Assembly (NCBI GenBank): GCA_951812925.1
Contig: OX638372.1
Location: 88,247,058 to 88,311,057, forward strand
Length of the DNA stretch: 64,000 bases
Direction of reading: 5' to 3'
DNA from: Calliopum simillimum
Taxonomy: Eukaryota; Arthropoda; Insecta; Diptera; Lauxaniidae
Part shown: one piece after another, positions 44,601 to 54,195 of the stretch
Layout of the letters: every line of letters starts with the position of its first letter
Numbering within the stretch: position 1 is the stretch's first letter
Program-made: the position numbers and the translations under genes
The notes under the pieces: model-generated
The model's database searches: none
What the model was told of the DNA's origin: nothing
Seen by the model: the letters and a program-made list of their open reading frames with translations, nothing else

Positions 44601-46085
44601 TTATTTTTTTCATATATTGTTCAACAAAGAAAACGTATTGTTCTTTCATGAAGTGCTCCTTTTACTAACCCTAACCTGTCTGTTGTCACTGTTTTCTGTT
44701 TTTGGTTGGCAATCGCACAAATGGTGGCAAATTTAAATCTTGCGTGAATTATGTGATATCTTTTATGTTCAAAATTTAATCAATTTAAAAGTGTTTTAAG
44801 AAAAAATTACGTCTTTTTTAAGAATTAAATTCCTGAAATTCAAATTGAAGGATTTAGAATTTGCATTCGACTTCGGAATTGATCACGAACAACGTTCTCA
44901 TGGGATAAATTTCCCATCATAATTGAGTGGTCCGCAAAAAAAAAAGCGAGTCGTCTCACTAGATATTTATAAGACACTTGACCGAGTGTCGCATCGCGCC
45001 CTTATTACAAATTAAATTGGATATAAGCCTTTGATTGCATAAAGAGCCAATTAATATAAAACTAACGTGAACAAAGAAATCGGCTGCTGAAGCACTGCAG
45101 GACCGTATTTGTCTAGATGCAAATGCAATTAATATGCTAAAAATATTTAAAGTATTTAAATATTTCTTTCACCGAGACGTGAACGCATGCGTTCCAATTC
45201 AAGAGGAACGTCATCAGACCTCTAGTAGAGTAAGTAATTAGTTGCGCTCTAGATAATTCAAAAAGTAAAAGTTTACTTTGTTCTCCGAAAGTTAAGAGTA
45301 CGCAAAAGAGCATATCACAATAGATTGGCAACTCCAGGTTGGTTTTTTCGCCCTTTTACCAAGAAGCCATTACAATGCCTTATTCAAATGTAAATTATCG
45401 GCATGGTTGAAAATTTACTCTTGTCACAGTACCAATGTATGGAAGTGTTGCGAAGATGCTTGCCAAAAGATAAGCTTTATAAACTTGGTAAAGATTTCGT
45501 CATTCATTATGAGAGTTGGGCGTTACTATCGAATTTTGGCATAGTCAAAAGTACTGCAGTTGAAACGATATAGAAAGAGCGCACACTTTCCGAGTTCAAT
45601 GAACCCAAATGACTCAGAGACATAATTTATTTATGGTAAGAAAACGAATAAAGACAGTTTTTAATATTTTTTCAATTAGTAAACAGAAAAAAAAAAAAAC
45701 AAAGAGTGAAAGTTAATACAAGAAAATTAAATGAAGCAATTAATAACATTAAGCAACTAATAAATTTAAGCGAAAATTATATTTACCTTTTCCATTTTAG
45801 TATGCAACTTTATTAAAACTCCTTCGCATTTTAGCAAAGTTTCCATTTTTAATCTGAAATTAAATTATTTTTGTCAATTTTAATTGAATTAACTTTTAAT
45901 TATCATACTCACTTTTTCCCTTTAGAAGTTAAAAGACCATGAAGCATCTCCATTTTTTGAAGTTGTGCCTTACGTGGATTATCTGGGTCGTTGTTGTTAT
46001 TAACCTTGAGTTTTTCTATGATTTTTTGCAAAAATGGCAAATATTTTTGCATTTCATTGAATTTTTTTTCATATTCTTGGTCCAT
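27677..46085 (-). CDS. giant multi-C2H2 zinc-finger protein, about 4181 aa
   Basis: Five exons in transcript order: 46085..45913, 45853..45787, 43503..34356, 32186..31026 and 29673..27677. All four introns are GT..AG and all phases agree; the total is 12546 nt, or 4181 aa plus stop. An N-terminal helical module (about 1-80) is followed by a long disordered, charged region with repeated EExWD and DPR motifs, then about 23 C2H2 fingers: four at about 1830-1990, two at about 2600-2660, two at about 3000-3060, seven in exon 4 and eight in exon 5. A CtBP-type PLDLS motif lies near 4108. Probably a nuclear, DNA- or RNA-binding regulator. I cannot assign a Drosophila name. The start is the first ATG of the conserved-looking first exon; no disabling mutations seen. 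Introns 2-4 hold TEs. Confidence 0.9.
29882..30185. repeat. nested inverted repeats in intron 4
   Basis: An inner hairpin at 29985-30145 has arms of about 65 bp (GTGCCAGATTAGCGAAGTTG on the left, GTGCCAGAATAGCGAAGTTG reverse complement on the right). Outside it GTGGTCTGATCGTTCGCGCA (29882) and GTGGTCTGATCTTTCGCGCA (30161) occur as direct copies, with an inverted fragment CTTGCGCGAAAGATTA at 29948. It looks like a palindromic MITE with GTGGTCTGATC ends. Confidence 0.65.
30661..30802. repeat. inverted-repeat element, 142 bp
   Basis: CGAGTACTTCTTGATACCGT on the left pairs with CGAGTACTCCTTGATACCGT (reverse complement) on the right. Non-coding; intron 4 of the zinc-finger gene. Confidence 0.6.
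31026..32186 (-). CDS. zinc-finger gene exon 4, seven C2H2 fingers
   Basis: Begins in phase 1 after CTTCTAG (G|AA gives Glu, then SKVFRCPIKGC) and ends at LITG with donor GTAAAT. Seven C2H2 fingers including CPHCTAVYHRPTGIKAHIKN, CAECNYKTKVRTNMYRHLQM and CEECDYLHYMKNFVERHIQE. Confidence 0.9.
32300..32536. repeat. GGGCGTTATTTCG-type repeat cluster
   Basis: At least eight copies of AAATAACGCCCAAAA or variants in intron 3. The 88-codon ORF through them is a repeat artefact (many Phe/Gly). Confidence 0.65.
32537..33196 (-). mobile_element. mini-me-like element, copy A
   Basis: On the minus strand it begins with TATACCCTACACCCAGGGTA, runs through the mini-me core (GACGGACATGGCTATATCGA with adjacent GACA and TA microsatellite parts) and ends ...GCCCTTACTAG before T-rich host DNA. 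Several GGGAGGTGCCACGCCCTCTT blocks lie in the middle. The CTAG end resembles a Helitron end. No coding capacity. Confidence 0.7.
33190..33270. repeat. GGGCGTTATTTCG-type repeat cluster
   Basis: Short cluster (GGGCATTATTTCG, GGGCGCTATTTC, GGCGTTATTTCC) directly beside the mini-me element, in intron 3. Confidence 0.5.
33828..34334 (+). mobile_element. non-autonomous Helitron, 507 bp, in zinc-finger intron 3
   Basis: Starts TCTGATATATAAAAATTAAA after host A and ends GGGCAATAGCTAG before host T. The 3' hairpin GGTGAGGCAGCGCTCACC (6 bp stem) lies 9 nt before CTAG. The interior is three direct repeats of about 122 bp, each with TTTGACGCAT..ATGGGCGGTACCACGCCCCT. Its 3' end is 21 bp from exon 3. 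Confidence 0.8.
34356..43503 (-). CDS. zinc-finger gene exon 3, 9148 nt disordered region plus eight fingers
   Basis: One of the longest open exons expected in an insect gene: 3049 codons with no stop. Ser/Thr/Lys/Glu-rich. Motif copies EESWDE (about 280), EECWDTDPED (about 665), EENWDSDPET (about 739) and EYWDSK (about 815) alternate with DPRLKK (about 572), DPRKQ (about 694) and DPRLQ (about 784). Acidic and Lys-rich blocks occur at 920-1240, 1500-1560 and 1770-1830. Fingers of type C2H2 start at about 1832, 1897, 1927, 1970, 2599, 2632, 3000 and 3035. Starts after TTTTCAG; donor GTTTGT at 34355. Confidence 0.92.
43613..44267 (+). mobile_element. mariner element with about 100 bp TIRs, truncated transposase
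   Basis: TA on both flanks (43611-43612, 44268-44269). The TIRs run about 105 bp (GGGCACTATTTATATTTC.., about 93% identical), far beyond the 28-30 bp normal in mariners. The interior encodes KGFRWIIFHNFRCGLSQYDE, KAPSKTTVYDWYSEFNRGRS and EGRPKSVVVPQNIDTVHELI, then a stop and, past it, DRHVTYFEIEASLHISSTSI and SILHENLVVKNVCSRWKPHN. Only the HTH DNA-binding region survives; the DD34D catalytic part is deleted. In intron 2 of the zinc-finger gene. Confidence 0.85.
44278..44757 (+). mobile_element. Tc1-like remnant with HTH N-terminus
   Basis: The ends pair: AATTTGCCGCCATTTGTGCG (44305) and AATTTGCCACCATTTGTGCG (reverse complement near 44732), both followed by GTTGCCAACCA or GCCAACCA. The interior encodes MKPVSIGDAKHTAHLITSRS and EAVSECVGVSPGTSIQCRG, resembling the first HTH of Tc1-type transposases. 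The catalytic domain is absent. Confidence 0.5.
44758..45786. other. zinc-finger intron 2, nothing recognised
   Basis: Non-coding sequence with no clear element ends; may include decayed transposon DNA (for example around 44930-45330), but no motif supports a name. Confidence 0.35.
45787..45853 (-). CDS. zinc-finger gene exon 2
   Basis: 67 nt. Starts after TTTCAG and encodes KLKMETLLKCEGVLIKLHTK-MEK, completing the N-terminal helical module; phase 0 at the GTAAAT donor. Joins exon 3 at SNTPNSTLTV. Confidence 0.85.
45913..46085 (-). CDS. zinc-finger gene exon 1, helical N-terminal module
   Basis: Encodes MDQEYEKKFNEMQKYLPFLQ, KIIEKLKVNNNNDPDNPRKA and QLQKMEMLHGLLTSKGK, ending in phase 2 at a GTGAGT donor. 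Predicted amphipathic helices; resembles a small N-terminal helical module of chromatin/RNA-processing proteins whose name I cannot recall. ATG at 46085. Confidence 0.85.
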
Positions 46086-46463
46086 TTTGCTCTTGTTGAT
46101 TTATGTATGTATTAAGTATAATAGTAATTTTACTTTTTTTTAATTTTTTGGGAAATCTTTAAAGAGAAAAAGAAATATTTGCACGTTTAAAAATTAAATT
46201 TTTAAATTTCAGAGGCTTATAATATAAGTGACAGAGTTAAAATTTCAACCCTATTACCATTATCGTTTCAACTGTCTATTTAGTTTTTATCGTTATTTAT
46301 TCTTGAAATATTTTAGAACGACGAACGGAGGGTTTAATAAAATAAAAAATCTAATAGTGGAGAAGGCGCGGTTTATAGTTTCCCCCGCGCCCGGATTTTC
46401 TCTCCACGCCCCTGTCTTGGAGATATTCCAACCTAAAAGTTGAATAACAAGATTTTTGAAGCT
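46086..46463. other. upstream region of zinc-finger gene
   Basis: 5'UTR and promoter expected here, transcribed leftward. A GC-richer patch near 46368-46415 (GCGCGG..CCCCCGCGCCCGG) is the only compositional feature. No TATA box placed. Confidence 0.35.
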
Positions 46464-46703
46464 AATGAGGGGTATAAAAGCAAAGGCGACAATCTCCATT
46501 TTTTTCATGAATGCATCTGAGAATGCCATATAGTTGCATTTGATGTAAGCTTGTGATCAGTGAAATTTGCAATACCAAATACGTCTCTATTGCAAGACAT
46601 ACAGTATACAAAATTCGTATATCTTCAGAGATACACGTTTTTGTTAGTTTTCACTAAATTGAAAAAAGTGGAGATTGTCGCCTTTGCTTTAATGCCCCTC
46701 ATT
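46464..46703. mobile_element. MITE, 240 bp
   Basis: TIRs of about 42 bp: AATGAGGGGTATAAAAGCAA on the left and AATGAGGGGCATTAAAGCAA (reverse complement) on the right, both continuing AGGCGACAATCTCC. Non-coding. Confidence 0.75.
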
Positions 46704-46861
46704 TAAAGGACGCACGAAGTCGTTTTTCTGTTTTCTACTAAGTGCATCGTTTATTATTATTCTTCGTCTTCAAAATAAGCTCCGAATTAGTCCTTTATGA
46801 TTTTTCCTTAAAAAGTTATGACAATTTTAAAATGATATAAAAGAGTTAACCAGTAAGGGTG

Positions 46862-47605
46862 TCACTTTTTTTTTTAAATTTTGCTTATATGGGAGGTGCC
46901 ACGCCCTCTTGTCTGAGTTTACTCAGTTTTTGTACACAGCTTGCATTTATAGTTTTTAGTGTCTGAGTGAAATTTGGTTAGATTATCTCAAAAAACTCTT
47001 TCAGTATAGCATTTTGAAACATTTGCATATATGGGAGGTGCCACGCCCCCCTGTCCGATTTCACCCAATTTTCGTTGGGAGCTTTCATTTATAATTCTTA
47101 GTGTCTGAGTCAAATTGGGTTTGAATATCTCAAAAAACGATTTCAGTATAGCGTTTTGAAGCTTTTGCTTATATGGGAGATGCCGCGCCCTCTTGTCCGA
47201 ATTTGCTCAGTTTTTTTTAGAGTTTACACTTACAATGCGTAGTATTTAAGTGTATTTTGGCTGCATTGTCGTGAAAAATACTCCTAAAATTGCATTTTGA
47301 ATATAATTTTTGTATGGACGGTAGGCGTGTCCGTTGACCGATTTTGCTCATTTTCAATCCCATGAACTATCTTTGACAACGGAGGCAGTGTACTGAATTT
47401 CATTGAATTATCTTGCTCAGTTTTCCCAAAAAGTGTATTTCAACACACAGCCAGCCAACCAGCCAGCCGGACATGGCTATATAGACTCAGGAGGTGACAC
47501 TGATCAAGAATATATATACTTTTCTATATCTGCCACGCCTCCTTCTCTGCGTTACAAACGGAAGGACAAAGTGAATATACCCTGGGTGTAGGGTATAAAA
47601 ATCGT
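46862..47605 (-). mobile_element. mini-me-like element, copy B
   Basis: Minus-strand copy with three GGGAGGTGCCACGCCC-type blocks, the CGGACATGGCTATATAGACT core and an end at GGGTGTAGGGTATAAAA. The CTAG end seen in copies A and D is missing. It joins head to head with copy C. Confidence 0.65.
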
Positions 47606-47897
47606 ATTTGGATTCCCATATGATTTTTACTCATAACTGAGCGAAATCGAACAAGACGGCGCGGCACCTCCCATATAAGCAAAAGCTTCAAAGCCCTATA
47701 CTGAAAGGGTTTTTGGAGATAATCAAACTAAATTTTACTCGGACACTTATAACTATAAATGCAAGCTTTGGGCAAAAACTGGGTGAAATCGGACAAGAGG
47801 GCGTGGCACCTCCCATATAAGCAAAATTTTCCAAATACTGCAGTGTAGGGTATTTAATGTTTGGCCAGGCCAAAGGTTATACTCTTACTAGTTTTTC
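47606..47897 (+). mobile_element. mini-me-like element, partial copy C, inverted
   Basis: Plus-strand partial copy: GGGCGTGGCACCTCCCATAT, then TGCAGTGTAGGGTATTTAAT, GTTTGGCCAGGCCAAAGG and a terminal CTTACTAG before TTTTT. It lies in opposite orientation to copy B, so the region can form a large hairpin. Confidence 0.6.
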
Positions 47898-47929
47898 TTT
47901 TGTTTCAGTATACTCCGGCAAATCATCAT

Positions 47930-48165
47930 AGACTCACGCTTGAGCAACGCTACGAAATTATCCATATTTAAGTCGATTTCGAGAATTGGACACGTCAATT
48001 TGCCTCCAATGAAACCTCCCGATTATTTCTTGAGGGGCTACGTGAAGCCACGGGTTTATGCTGATAACCAGCTACAATTGACGCCTTGGAGGCTAGCATT
48101 GAGTTTCGTCAAGAACAGCCGCGGTGCTCATATGCCCGAGATCATTTTCAAATATTAATAATAAA
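47930..48165 (+). pseudogene. IS630/mariner-type transposase remnant, internally deleted
   Basis: LTLEQRYEIIHI (N-terminal HTH start of this class) is followed after a short gap by PPDYFLRGYVKPRVYAD, the C-terminal DYFLWGYVK motif, then by a frameshift to TIDALEASIEFRQEQPR. N- and C-terminal parts of a transposase are thus fused by a large internal deletion. Not functional. Confidence 0.6.
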
Positions 48166-48597
48166 AAATGTTTGATTACAATTGAATTTTTTGTGTTATT
48201 TTTTACAATCGGCACTGAATTCCAACTTAAACTTTAAATGTATAAAATTTCCACATAAAAGTAATCCGTGAGCCAAAAAATTAAATCATCACGTCTCTGA
48301 AACTATTTAATGTACATGAAAAAGCTTTTGTACACAAGTAAAAAGCACCAAGACAAATAATGTGTACTGGGAAAAATGGACGTATAACGCCCCCACAAAA
48401 ATCATATATTTAAAAATATTTAACGCACGTGAATGAGATTTGAGCGCCGGTACAAATAACATTCATTGGGATAATGGGCGATGTCACGCCCAAAAAAAAA
48501 AATCACTAATATGTAAAATGGATCGGGACAAATATGTAACACCCTTTGGAAAAATTTTTGGCTTACTTGCCCTCATAACCTAATATATATAAGGAAA
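48166..48597. other. repeat-derived sequence, no gene
   Basis: Contains a decayed unit with GGGCGATGTCACGCCC (about 48476-48492), like the Helitron at 33828. Nothing else recognised. Confidence 0.4.
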
Positions 48598-48931
48598 TGT
48601 CTATACGGGGGGACTCGCGTACGCGAAAACTCTCAATTAGCTCTCTCTCTCTCTCAATTTACTCAATTAGCGTACGCGAAATCCAGTGAAGTTTTTTCCC
48701 CCGGGGAACGTGATTAATTTATGTACTGATCCGCGGCCGAAGGCCGCCGCGAAACCGGTGTTGGATGTCTGACGGGTTTAAATGCTGAGCTGCGGCCGCA
48801 GGCCGCCCACTTACCCCTACTTTTATGTAAAATTACTGTTGTAACGAAGCTGCGTCCCGGGGGAAAAAACTTCACTGGATTTCGCGTACGCTAATTGAGT
48901 TTTCGCGTACGAGAGTCCCCCCGTATAGACA
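48598..48931. mobile_element. GC-rich TIR element, 334 bp, with internal hairpins
   Basis: The ends TGTCTATACGGGGGGACTCG and TGTCTATACGGGGGGACTCT (reverse complement) continue to CGTACGCGAAAACTC. Subterminal blocks AGCGTACGCGAAATCCAGTG and CAGTGAAGTTTTTTCCCCCG are also inverted. The centre holds GCGGCCGAAGGCCGCCGCG and GCTGCGGCCGCAGGCCGCC, GC-rich palindromes striking in this AT-rich genome. Possibly Helentron-like or an unclassified DNA element; no ORF. Contains a (CT)n run at 48637-48653. Confidence 0.7.
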
Positions 48932-50234
48932 GACTTTATATATAATGTTATCGGTTAAAATTATGGTTTAATGTCAAAACCCGGCAAATATTTTAGAAAA
49001 TTCTTTATATCTTCGACAGACTTCACCTTTCCGTATACATACTAATTTTACAGTACGTTGTAAAATTTTTCTGTATCCAATTTAAAAATCGATTATATAC
49101 ATATATCTACATATCTATTTGGAAATTTGATGTATAATCTTGGAAATTGCATCCGAGCGACATGGTTTTATGTTCTTTCGCAGGACTAACAACCACTAAA
49201 CTAGATTTGGATTGAAAAAAAATGATTTTCGACATATAAGGCATAAACTCAAAGTGGTTTTTCTCAGTCAGAACTTCGGTATATCAAAGGGCGTAGATCG
49301 GGGTGTCTCAACCCTTATATAAGGATGCACTTTTTACAGTAGAATGGTATTTTTTCCCCTCTTCTAGCCTCTGATTTTAGAATGCATACATTAGCCAACA
49401 TACAAATATTTTTTTCCATTAACTGCACCACCATCTCGCTTTTCAAGATTTCAGTAGGGAGCCACCTTTCGTTTCATTTATAGTGCAGCAAATTATGCGA
49501 CGTAATTAACATTTTGTAAAACTTCCTTTCACTTCAATGTCTTTATTTGTATTAAAGTTTTGTTTAGGTGAATTATATTTTTATTTTATGGTATCCATTT
49601 TTTTTTTCTGTTCTTAATTCACATTTTTTTAATAAAATATTAAAAATTCACAAGCCACACAACCATCCAGAAACTTACTTCGACATACGAACGCGATACT
49701 AAAGCAGAATGTGAAAGAATTGAACGAAACTTGAATTGCTTTGTATTTGTAGATTTGTAGTGCACAACACAGCTGTTTTTTTTTTTTTTTTGTTAAAAAT
49801 TTCGATTGAGTTTTTTGAGTGAGTGGAGTGAGTGAGCCGATTGAGTGTGTTTTGAATTCGCCGTTCTAATTGTGTTTCGATCTTAAAAACAAGTCCGGGT
49901 TCGATTTGTGTGAAAGAAATATTTCGGGAAGAATTAATAAAATTGTGAGTTGTTTGTTTTTTATTTAAATAAAAATAATTAAATAAAACTTGTGAAATGT
50001 AAGATTTTCAAGCCTGTTCCGTTATCCGCGTGGTTTCAATTACTTTTCACTTAGGAGGCTTTTTGATGAAAATGGTGAGTGAAGTCACACGATAAAAAGT
50101 ATTAGAATCTTTTTTGTGGAGAATTACAGGTTCTACAAATAACATTGATTTATTTGTATTTACGAAAAAGTAACTGTTTCGGAAATATTCGATTAAGTCG
50201 AATTTTTCGACTTTTTCCACTTGCTACTTTTATA
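48932..50234. other. intergenic; possible promoter or UTR region
   Basis: No coding region. Around 49800-49935 repeated GAGTGAGTGAGC and GTGTGAAAGAAAT sequence resembles fly 5'UTR/promoter DNA, but no linked exon was found. At 50014-50045 a fragment (GCCTGTTCCGTTATCCGCGT) matches the end of the nested element at 23921. Confidence 0.3.
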
Positions 50235-50360
50235 GCCTGTTTCCACCGAAGATTAAAAATGGGATTTACGGCTATTTTCCGATTTAGTTTACGTTTTAAT
50301 GCATGATGACTGAGGTGAGTTGCGGCTTAATCTCATTTCAAACCTCCGGTGGAAACAGGC
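50235..50360. mobile_element. MITE with GCCTGTTTCCACC TIRs, 126 bp
   Basis: Complete short copy: GCCTGTTTCCACCGAAGATT on the left and GCCTGTTTCCACCGGAGGTT (reverse complement) on the right, TA at both flanks (50233-50234, 50361-50362). Same family as 5245-5574. Confidence 0.82.
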
Positions 50361-50550
50361 TATTACCACCTGAAGCAAATACATAGTGGTGAAAAAATTT
50401 TCACTCTGGGGATTAAAATTTGTAAAGCCTGGAATTAGTCAAAACCGGTAGTGCACAAAACGCAGCTCAAGAGCCGCTTCGTATTAAATAAAGAGAAGAC
50501 TTTTTGCGTATCTTTTCGTATATGGTAAAACGAGACAAAAAGTGTGCAGC

Positions 50551-51191
50551 ACTAGTCAAAACGTAACGTTTCCTACCGTGACGTTGCGGTTGCTCGTTAA
50601 CATTACTCCGATTAGTAAAAACGGTAGGCAACGTTCGAAAAGTTACCTAATAACTTAAAAATTATTTGAAAAATTACAGTTTTTGTAAACAAACATCTTT
50701 ATTTTAATTAAATTGTTCAAAAAATTCAATTTATAACATCCAAATTTAATTTATTTTATCTGACAAATGATTAGTCAACGTAGCGTAACGTTTGAAAATC
50801 TAATATCAACAGATCTAAACTTTGCGTTCCGTTACGTTACGATTTCACTAATCGCTTACACGCTTCTGCCATTTGATAGATTTTGACAGACGTCACGTTA
50901 CGAAACGCTACTTCTTGGCTAATTCCACTAAAAATTAGATTTTCATACGTCGCGCTACGTTGTTAGATAAAATAAATTAAATTTGGATGTTATAAATGGA
51001 ATTTTTTGAACAAATTATTTAAATTAAGTATGGCAATGGATGTTTGTTTACAAAAACTGGAATTTTTCAAGTTATTTTTCAGTTGTAAGGTGACATTTCG
51101 AACGTTGTCTACCGTTTTCACTAATCAATGCTACGTTGATAACCAACCCTGACGTTACGTTACGAAACGCTACTTCTTGGCTAATTCCAGC
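50551..51191. repeat. long imperfect inverted repeat (palindromic element)
   Basis: The left arm reads TACCGTGACGTTGCG..AACGGTAGGCAACGTTCGAA..TTACAGTTTTTGTAAACAAAC, the right arm is its inverse (GTTTGTTTACAAAAACTGGA..TTCGAACGTTGTCTACCGTT). Sub-blocks of the type CGTTACGTTACGA recur in both arms. The whole element is a degenerate foldback DNA; no ORF. Confidence 0.6.
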
Positions 51192-51679
51192 ATTAACTTT
51201 ATTGTTTTGTTTATTTCGTAGGTATGCACTATAGGTCAAATAGTACATTTTTCTGGCCAAAACATATAACTTCCATATTATCATGGTGACCAACTGGAAA
51301 TGAAGTTTTTATGCTAGCAGTGGTCGACAAATTAATGAGTGAGAATTTATGTTTGAGAGAAGACAGATAGAAGAACGAAAACGATAGAGAGAGCTAGGTA
51401 GATTTTTGAGTGCACAATGGGTGTGATAACAAATTTTTGGAAATGCGTTTTTTTGTGTAAATATGCGTAAATTAATGTTAAATAGCTATTTTATTGCATT
51501 TATTTACTTGCTTTGAAGTTTGAGCCAAAAACGCTGTCAAATATATTATTATGTCAAAGTTATGTTACCGTTGCCAGATTAGAGACTCGAAACCTACATT
51601 AAGGGACATTTTCTGCTTTTGAACACAAACATTTTTTTTCTTTTTATATTTGTTGTTTAAGTTAATCTGAAACACAATA
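51192..51679. other. intergenic, nothing recognised
   Basis: No ORF, element end or RNA gene seen. Confidence 0.4.
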
Positions 51680-52096
51680 GAGTTATTCACGATCTAGAGT
51701 AACGAGCTGAGTAACAGGGTATAAGTGCACTCAGTTACTCTGAATAGTGAGCATACTCAATACTTTGCACGTATATTTGCTTTTTGTTTCTCAAAATAAT
51801 TTTAGCTGACAACAAAAAAAAAAAAAAAATTTTTAATTGAATGTTTTGCTCTCATTCAAATTTTTATTTTTGATGAACGAAAATTGCTTCTCAATCATAA
51901 ACAACTTCAAACGTTTCTATAGAAATAGAAATAGTAAAAAAAGGCAAAAGTGTAAGATTATTTTACACTAGAAAATAGCTTGACTAAAAGGGTAAAAGAG
52001 TAACAGAGTAACTTACGTATATTTTGTTGTTGTGGTTGTGCACTGTTACCCTGTTACTCTGTTACTCAGGACGTTACTCTAGATCGTGAATACCTC
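51680..52096. mobile_element. MITE of the TTCACGATC family, copy 2 (417 bp)
   Basis: The ends are GAGTTATTCACGATCTAGAG and GAGGTATTCACGATCTAGAG (reverse complement), followed by TAACG and several GAGTAAC repeats at both ends. The flanks are CAATA and TAATA. Non-coding. Confidence 0.75.
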
Positions 52097-52485
52097 TAAT
52101 ATTTTAGCATTGTTTTTTTAAAATTTTGAATTTTGAATTCAATTTGGAAAGAAACTTGTACATTTTTTTTTTTCAAATTTTTGTCGTGTGTATCTATTTA
52201 AATATTTTGACACAAAAACATATCAATATTTTTTTCAAATAAATACAGACTTGCGGTTTTTGTAAAACTTTTCAGGGATAATACGTTGATCTGGCAACAC
52301 AGCATCATGTCATCGTCAGCCAATCAAAATCATTTAAAACTAAAAAATTATCTGATTGGTGTTTGCCTCAATATGGCGGATGTGCATATTTTAGTGTTTT
52401 ATTTTATTGAATATCTTATTAATCTCAATAAAAATATAAAAAATTACAAGCTTTTTAGAATCCTGTGAACCTTCTTGGCTTAATG

Positions 52486-53295
52486 TTACTTTATCGACTG
52501 TTGTTGTTTTTTTTTATTTTTTTTTGCCTAAAGAGGGCTCTGGGAATTAATAATAACAGCAACAACAACTTCTGGTCGAACCTACTTTCGGAGATATAGT
52601 CATCGGAAGATCGGGATATATCTTTTATAAAAATCGGTATAAGTTGGGAACCCCTGGATGGATTTTAAAAATATTAATGTCATATGAAAGGTATTTTATC
52701 GGTATTTTCAATTTGAGTGATAGATTTCGAGATATGACAATTTTTCAAAAATGCACCCTATTTTTTTCCCAAAAACCGTTATTTTTCCCAAAAAATGTAT
52801 TATTAACCTATAATTTTAATAACTAAATTAGGAAGCCCAATTAATTTCCTTTTATTTGATATGCAACATGTATCTGAAATTGCATCATTTATAAATTTCT
52901 ATAGAAAAAACAAAAATAGACAAAATCAATTTGCTTGATATTATAGATAAATGTTGCATATGAAATGAAAGATAATAAATTGGGCTTCCTGATTTAGTTA
53001 TGGGGTGCATTTTTGAAAAATTGTCATTATCTAGAAAACTATCACTCAAATTGAAAAATTATGCAGCGCAATTATATAGCCCGGTAAAATATCTTTCATA
53101 TGACATCAATATTTTTAAAATCCATCCAAGGATTCCCAACTTCTACCGATTTTTATAAAAGATATATCCCGATCTTCCGATGGTTATATCTCCGAAAGTA
53201 GGTTCGACCAGAAGTTGTTGTTGTAATAAATTCCCAGAGCCCTATTTGGGCAAAAAAAAAAAAATAAAAAAAAAAAACAACAGTCGATAAAGTAA
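52486..53295. mobile_element. palindromic element, about 810 bp
   Basis: Arms of about 300 bp: TACTTTATCGACTGTTGTTG at the left end and the inverse at the right, then GGAGATATAGTCATCGGAAG / GGAGATATAACCATCGGAAG, GTTGGGAACCCCTGGATGGA / GTTGGGAATCCTTGGATGGA and CAATTTTTCAAAAATGCACC in both. Joined through a short divergent centre. Non-coding foldback element. Confidence 0.72.
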
Positions 53296-53422
53296 AATTG
53301 TTCCCGTACTAAATTTTTTAAATTAATAACACATACCAGCAAATTTTTGTTTCTAAGCATTTCCGAAGCATCTTTATGCGAAGAATCCAATCTTAATCAT
53401 AATGTATTAAACGTCAAATAAT

Positions 53423-53482
53423 AGCCTGTTACCACAGGAGATTAGAAATGGGATTTTCGGCTATTTTCAAATTTAACAGACG
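53423..53482 (+). mobile_element. half copy of GCCTGTTTCCACC MITE
   Basis: TAGCCTGTTACCACAGGAGA, then TTAGAAATGGGATTTTCGGC match one end of the family at 5245 and 50235. No second end found downstream. Confidence 0.5.
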
Positions 53483-54033
53483 TTTATCGCAAGACGAATT
53501 AGGTACCGATCCCGTCCATTTAAATCCCAATCAGACTACGGCCCTAAATATTATCTGTACTAAATTTTATGCATCTTATTTTATGCGTTTGCTTACAATC
53601 ATAATTTTAACTAACGCACGAAAAAATTCAAATTAGATTTCAATCCGTGCATAAAATAAAATATAAAAAAAAAATTAAGGAGTCATTTTTATGGCAATCA
53701 ATAATGACCTTGCATTTTACCCTAATGTAGATACAAATAATTATATGTATCTGATTTTCATCTAATTATATTACGCTTATGTAAGTAACATATTAAACGC
53801 ATGTAACTTGTATCAGAATTTCGATACAATGGGCAAGGCAGTCTGCGAGTTAATGTTAATTCATGATAAGGCCTATCGTATTAAGTGTAATATATTAAAG
53901 AAAATAAAATGGTCATAGATATCAACTCTGGTGACTAAAATTTGCAATTACCAAATGGATTGAATTTCTGACAGATCTATGTTTCGACATTTCAGCGAAT
54001 CGAACTTAGAGACATTTTTATAGCTATAACATA
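53483..54033. other. intergenic, nothing recognised
   Basis: No gene or clear element; AT-rich. Confidence 0.4.
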
Positions 54034-54195
54034 ACACATAAGAAAATCCAAAAAATTCTTTAAGTAGACGTTAAAAAAAAATACCCGTGTCTCGCCGTTT
54101 TTCTCCAGCACGTCAGATTTTTTTTTTAAATCGATTTTTGAAGTTATTTAATCCAATGTACATGAAAAACCAAAAATACCACATTCTTGTGTTAA

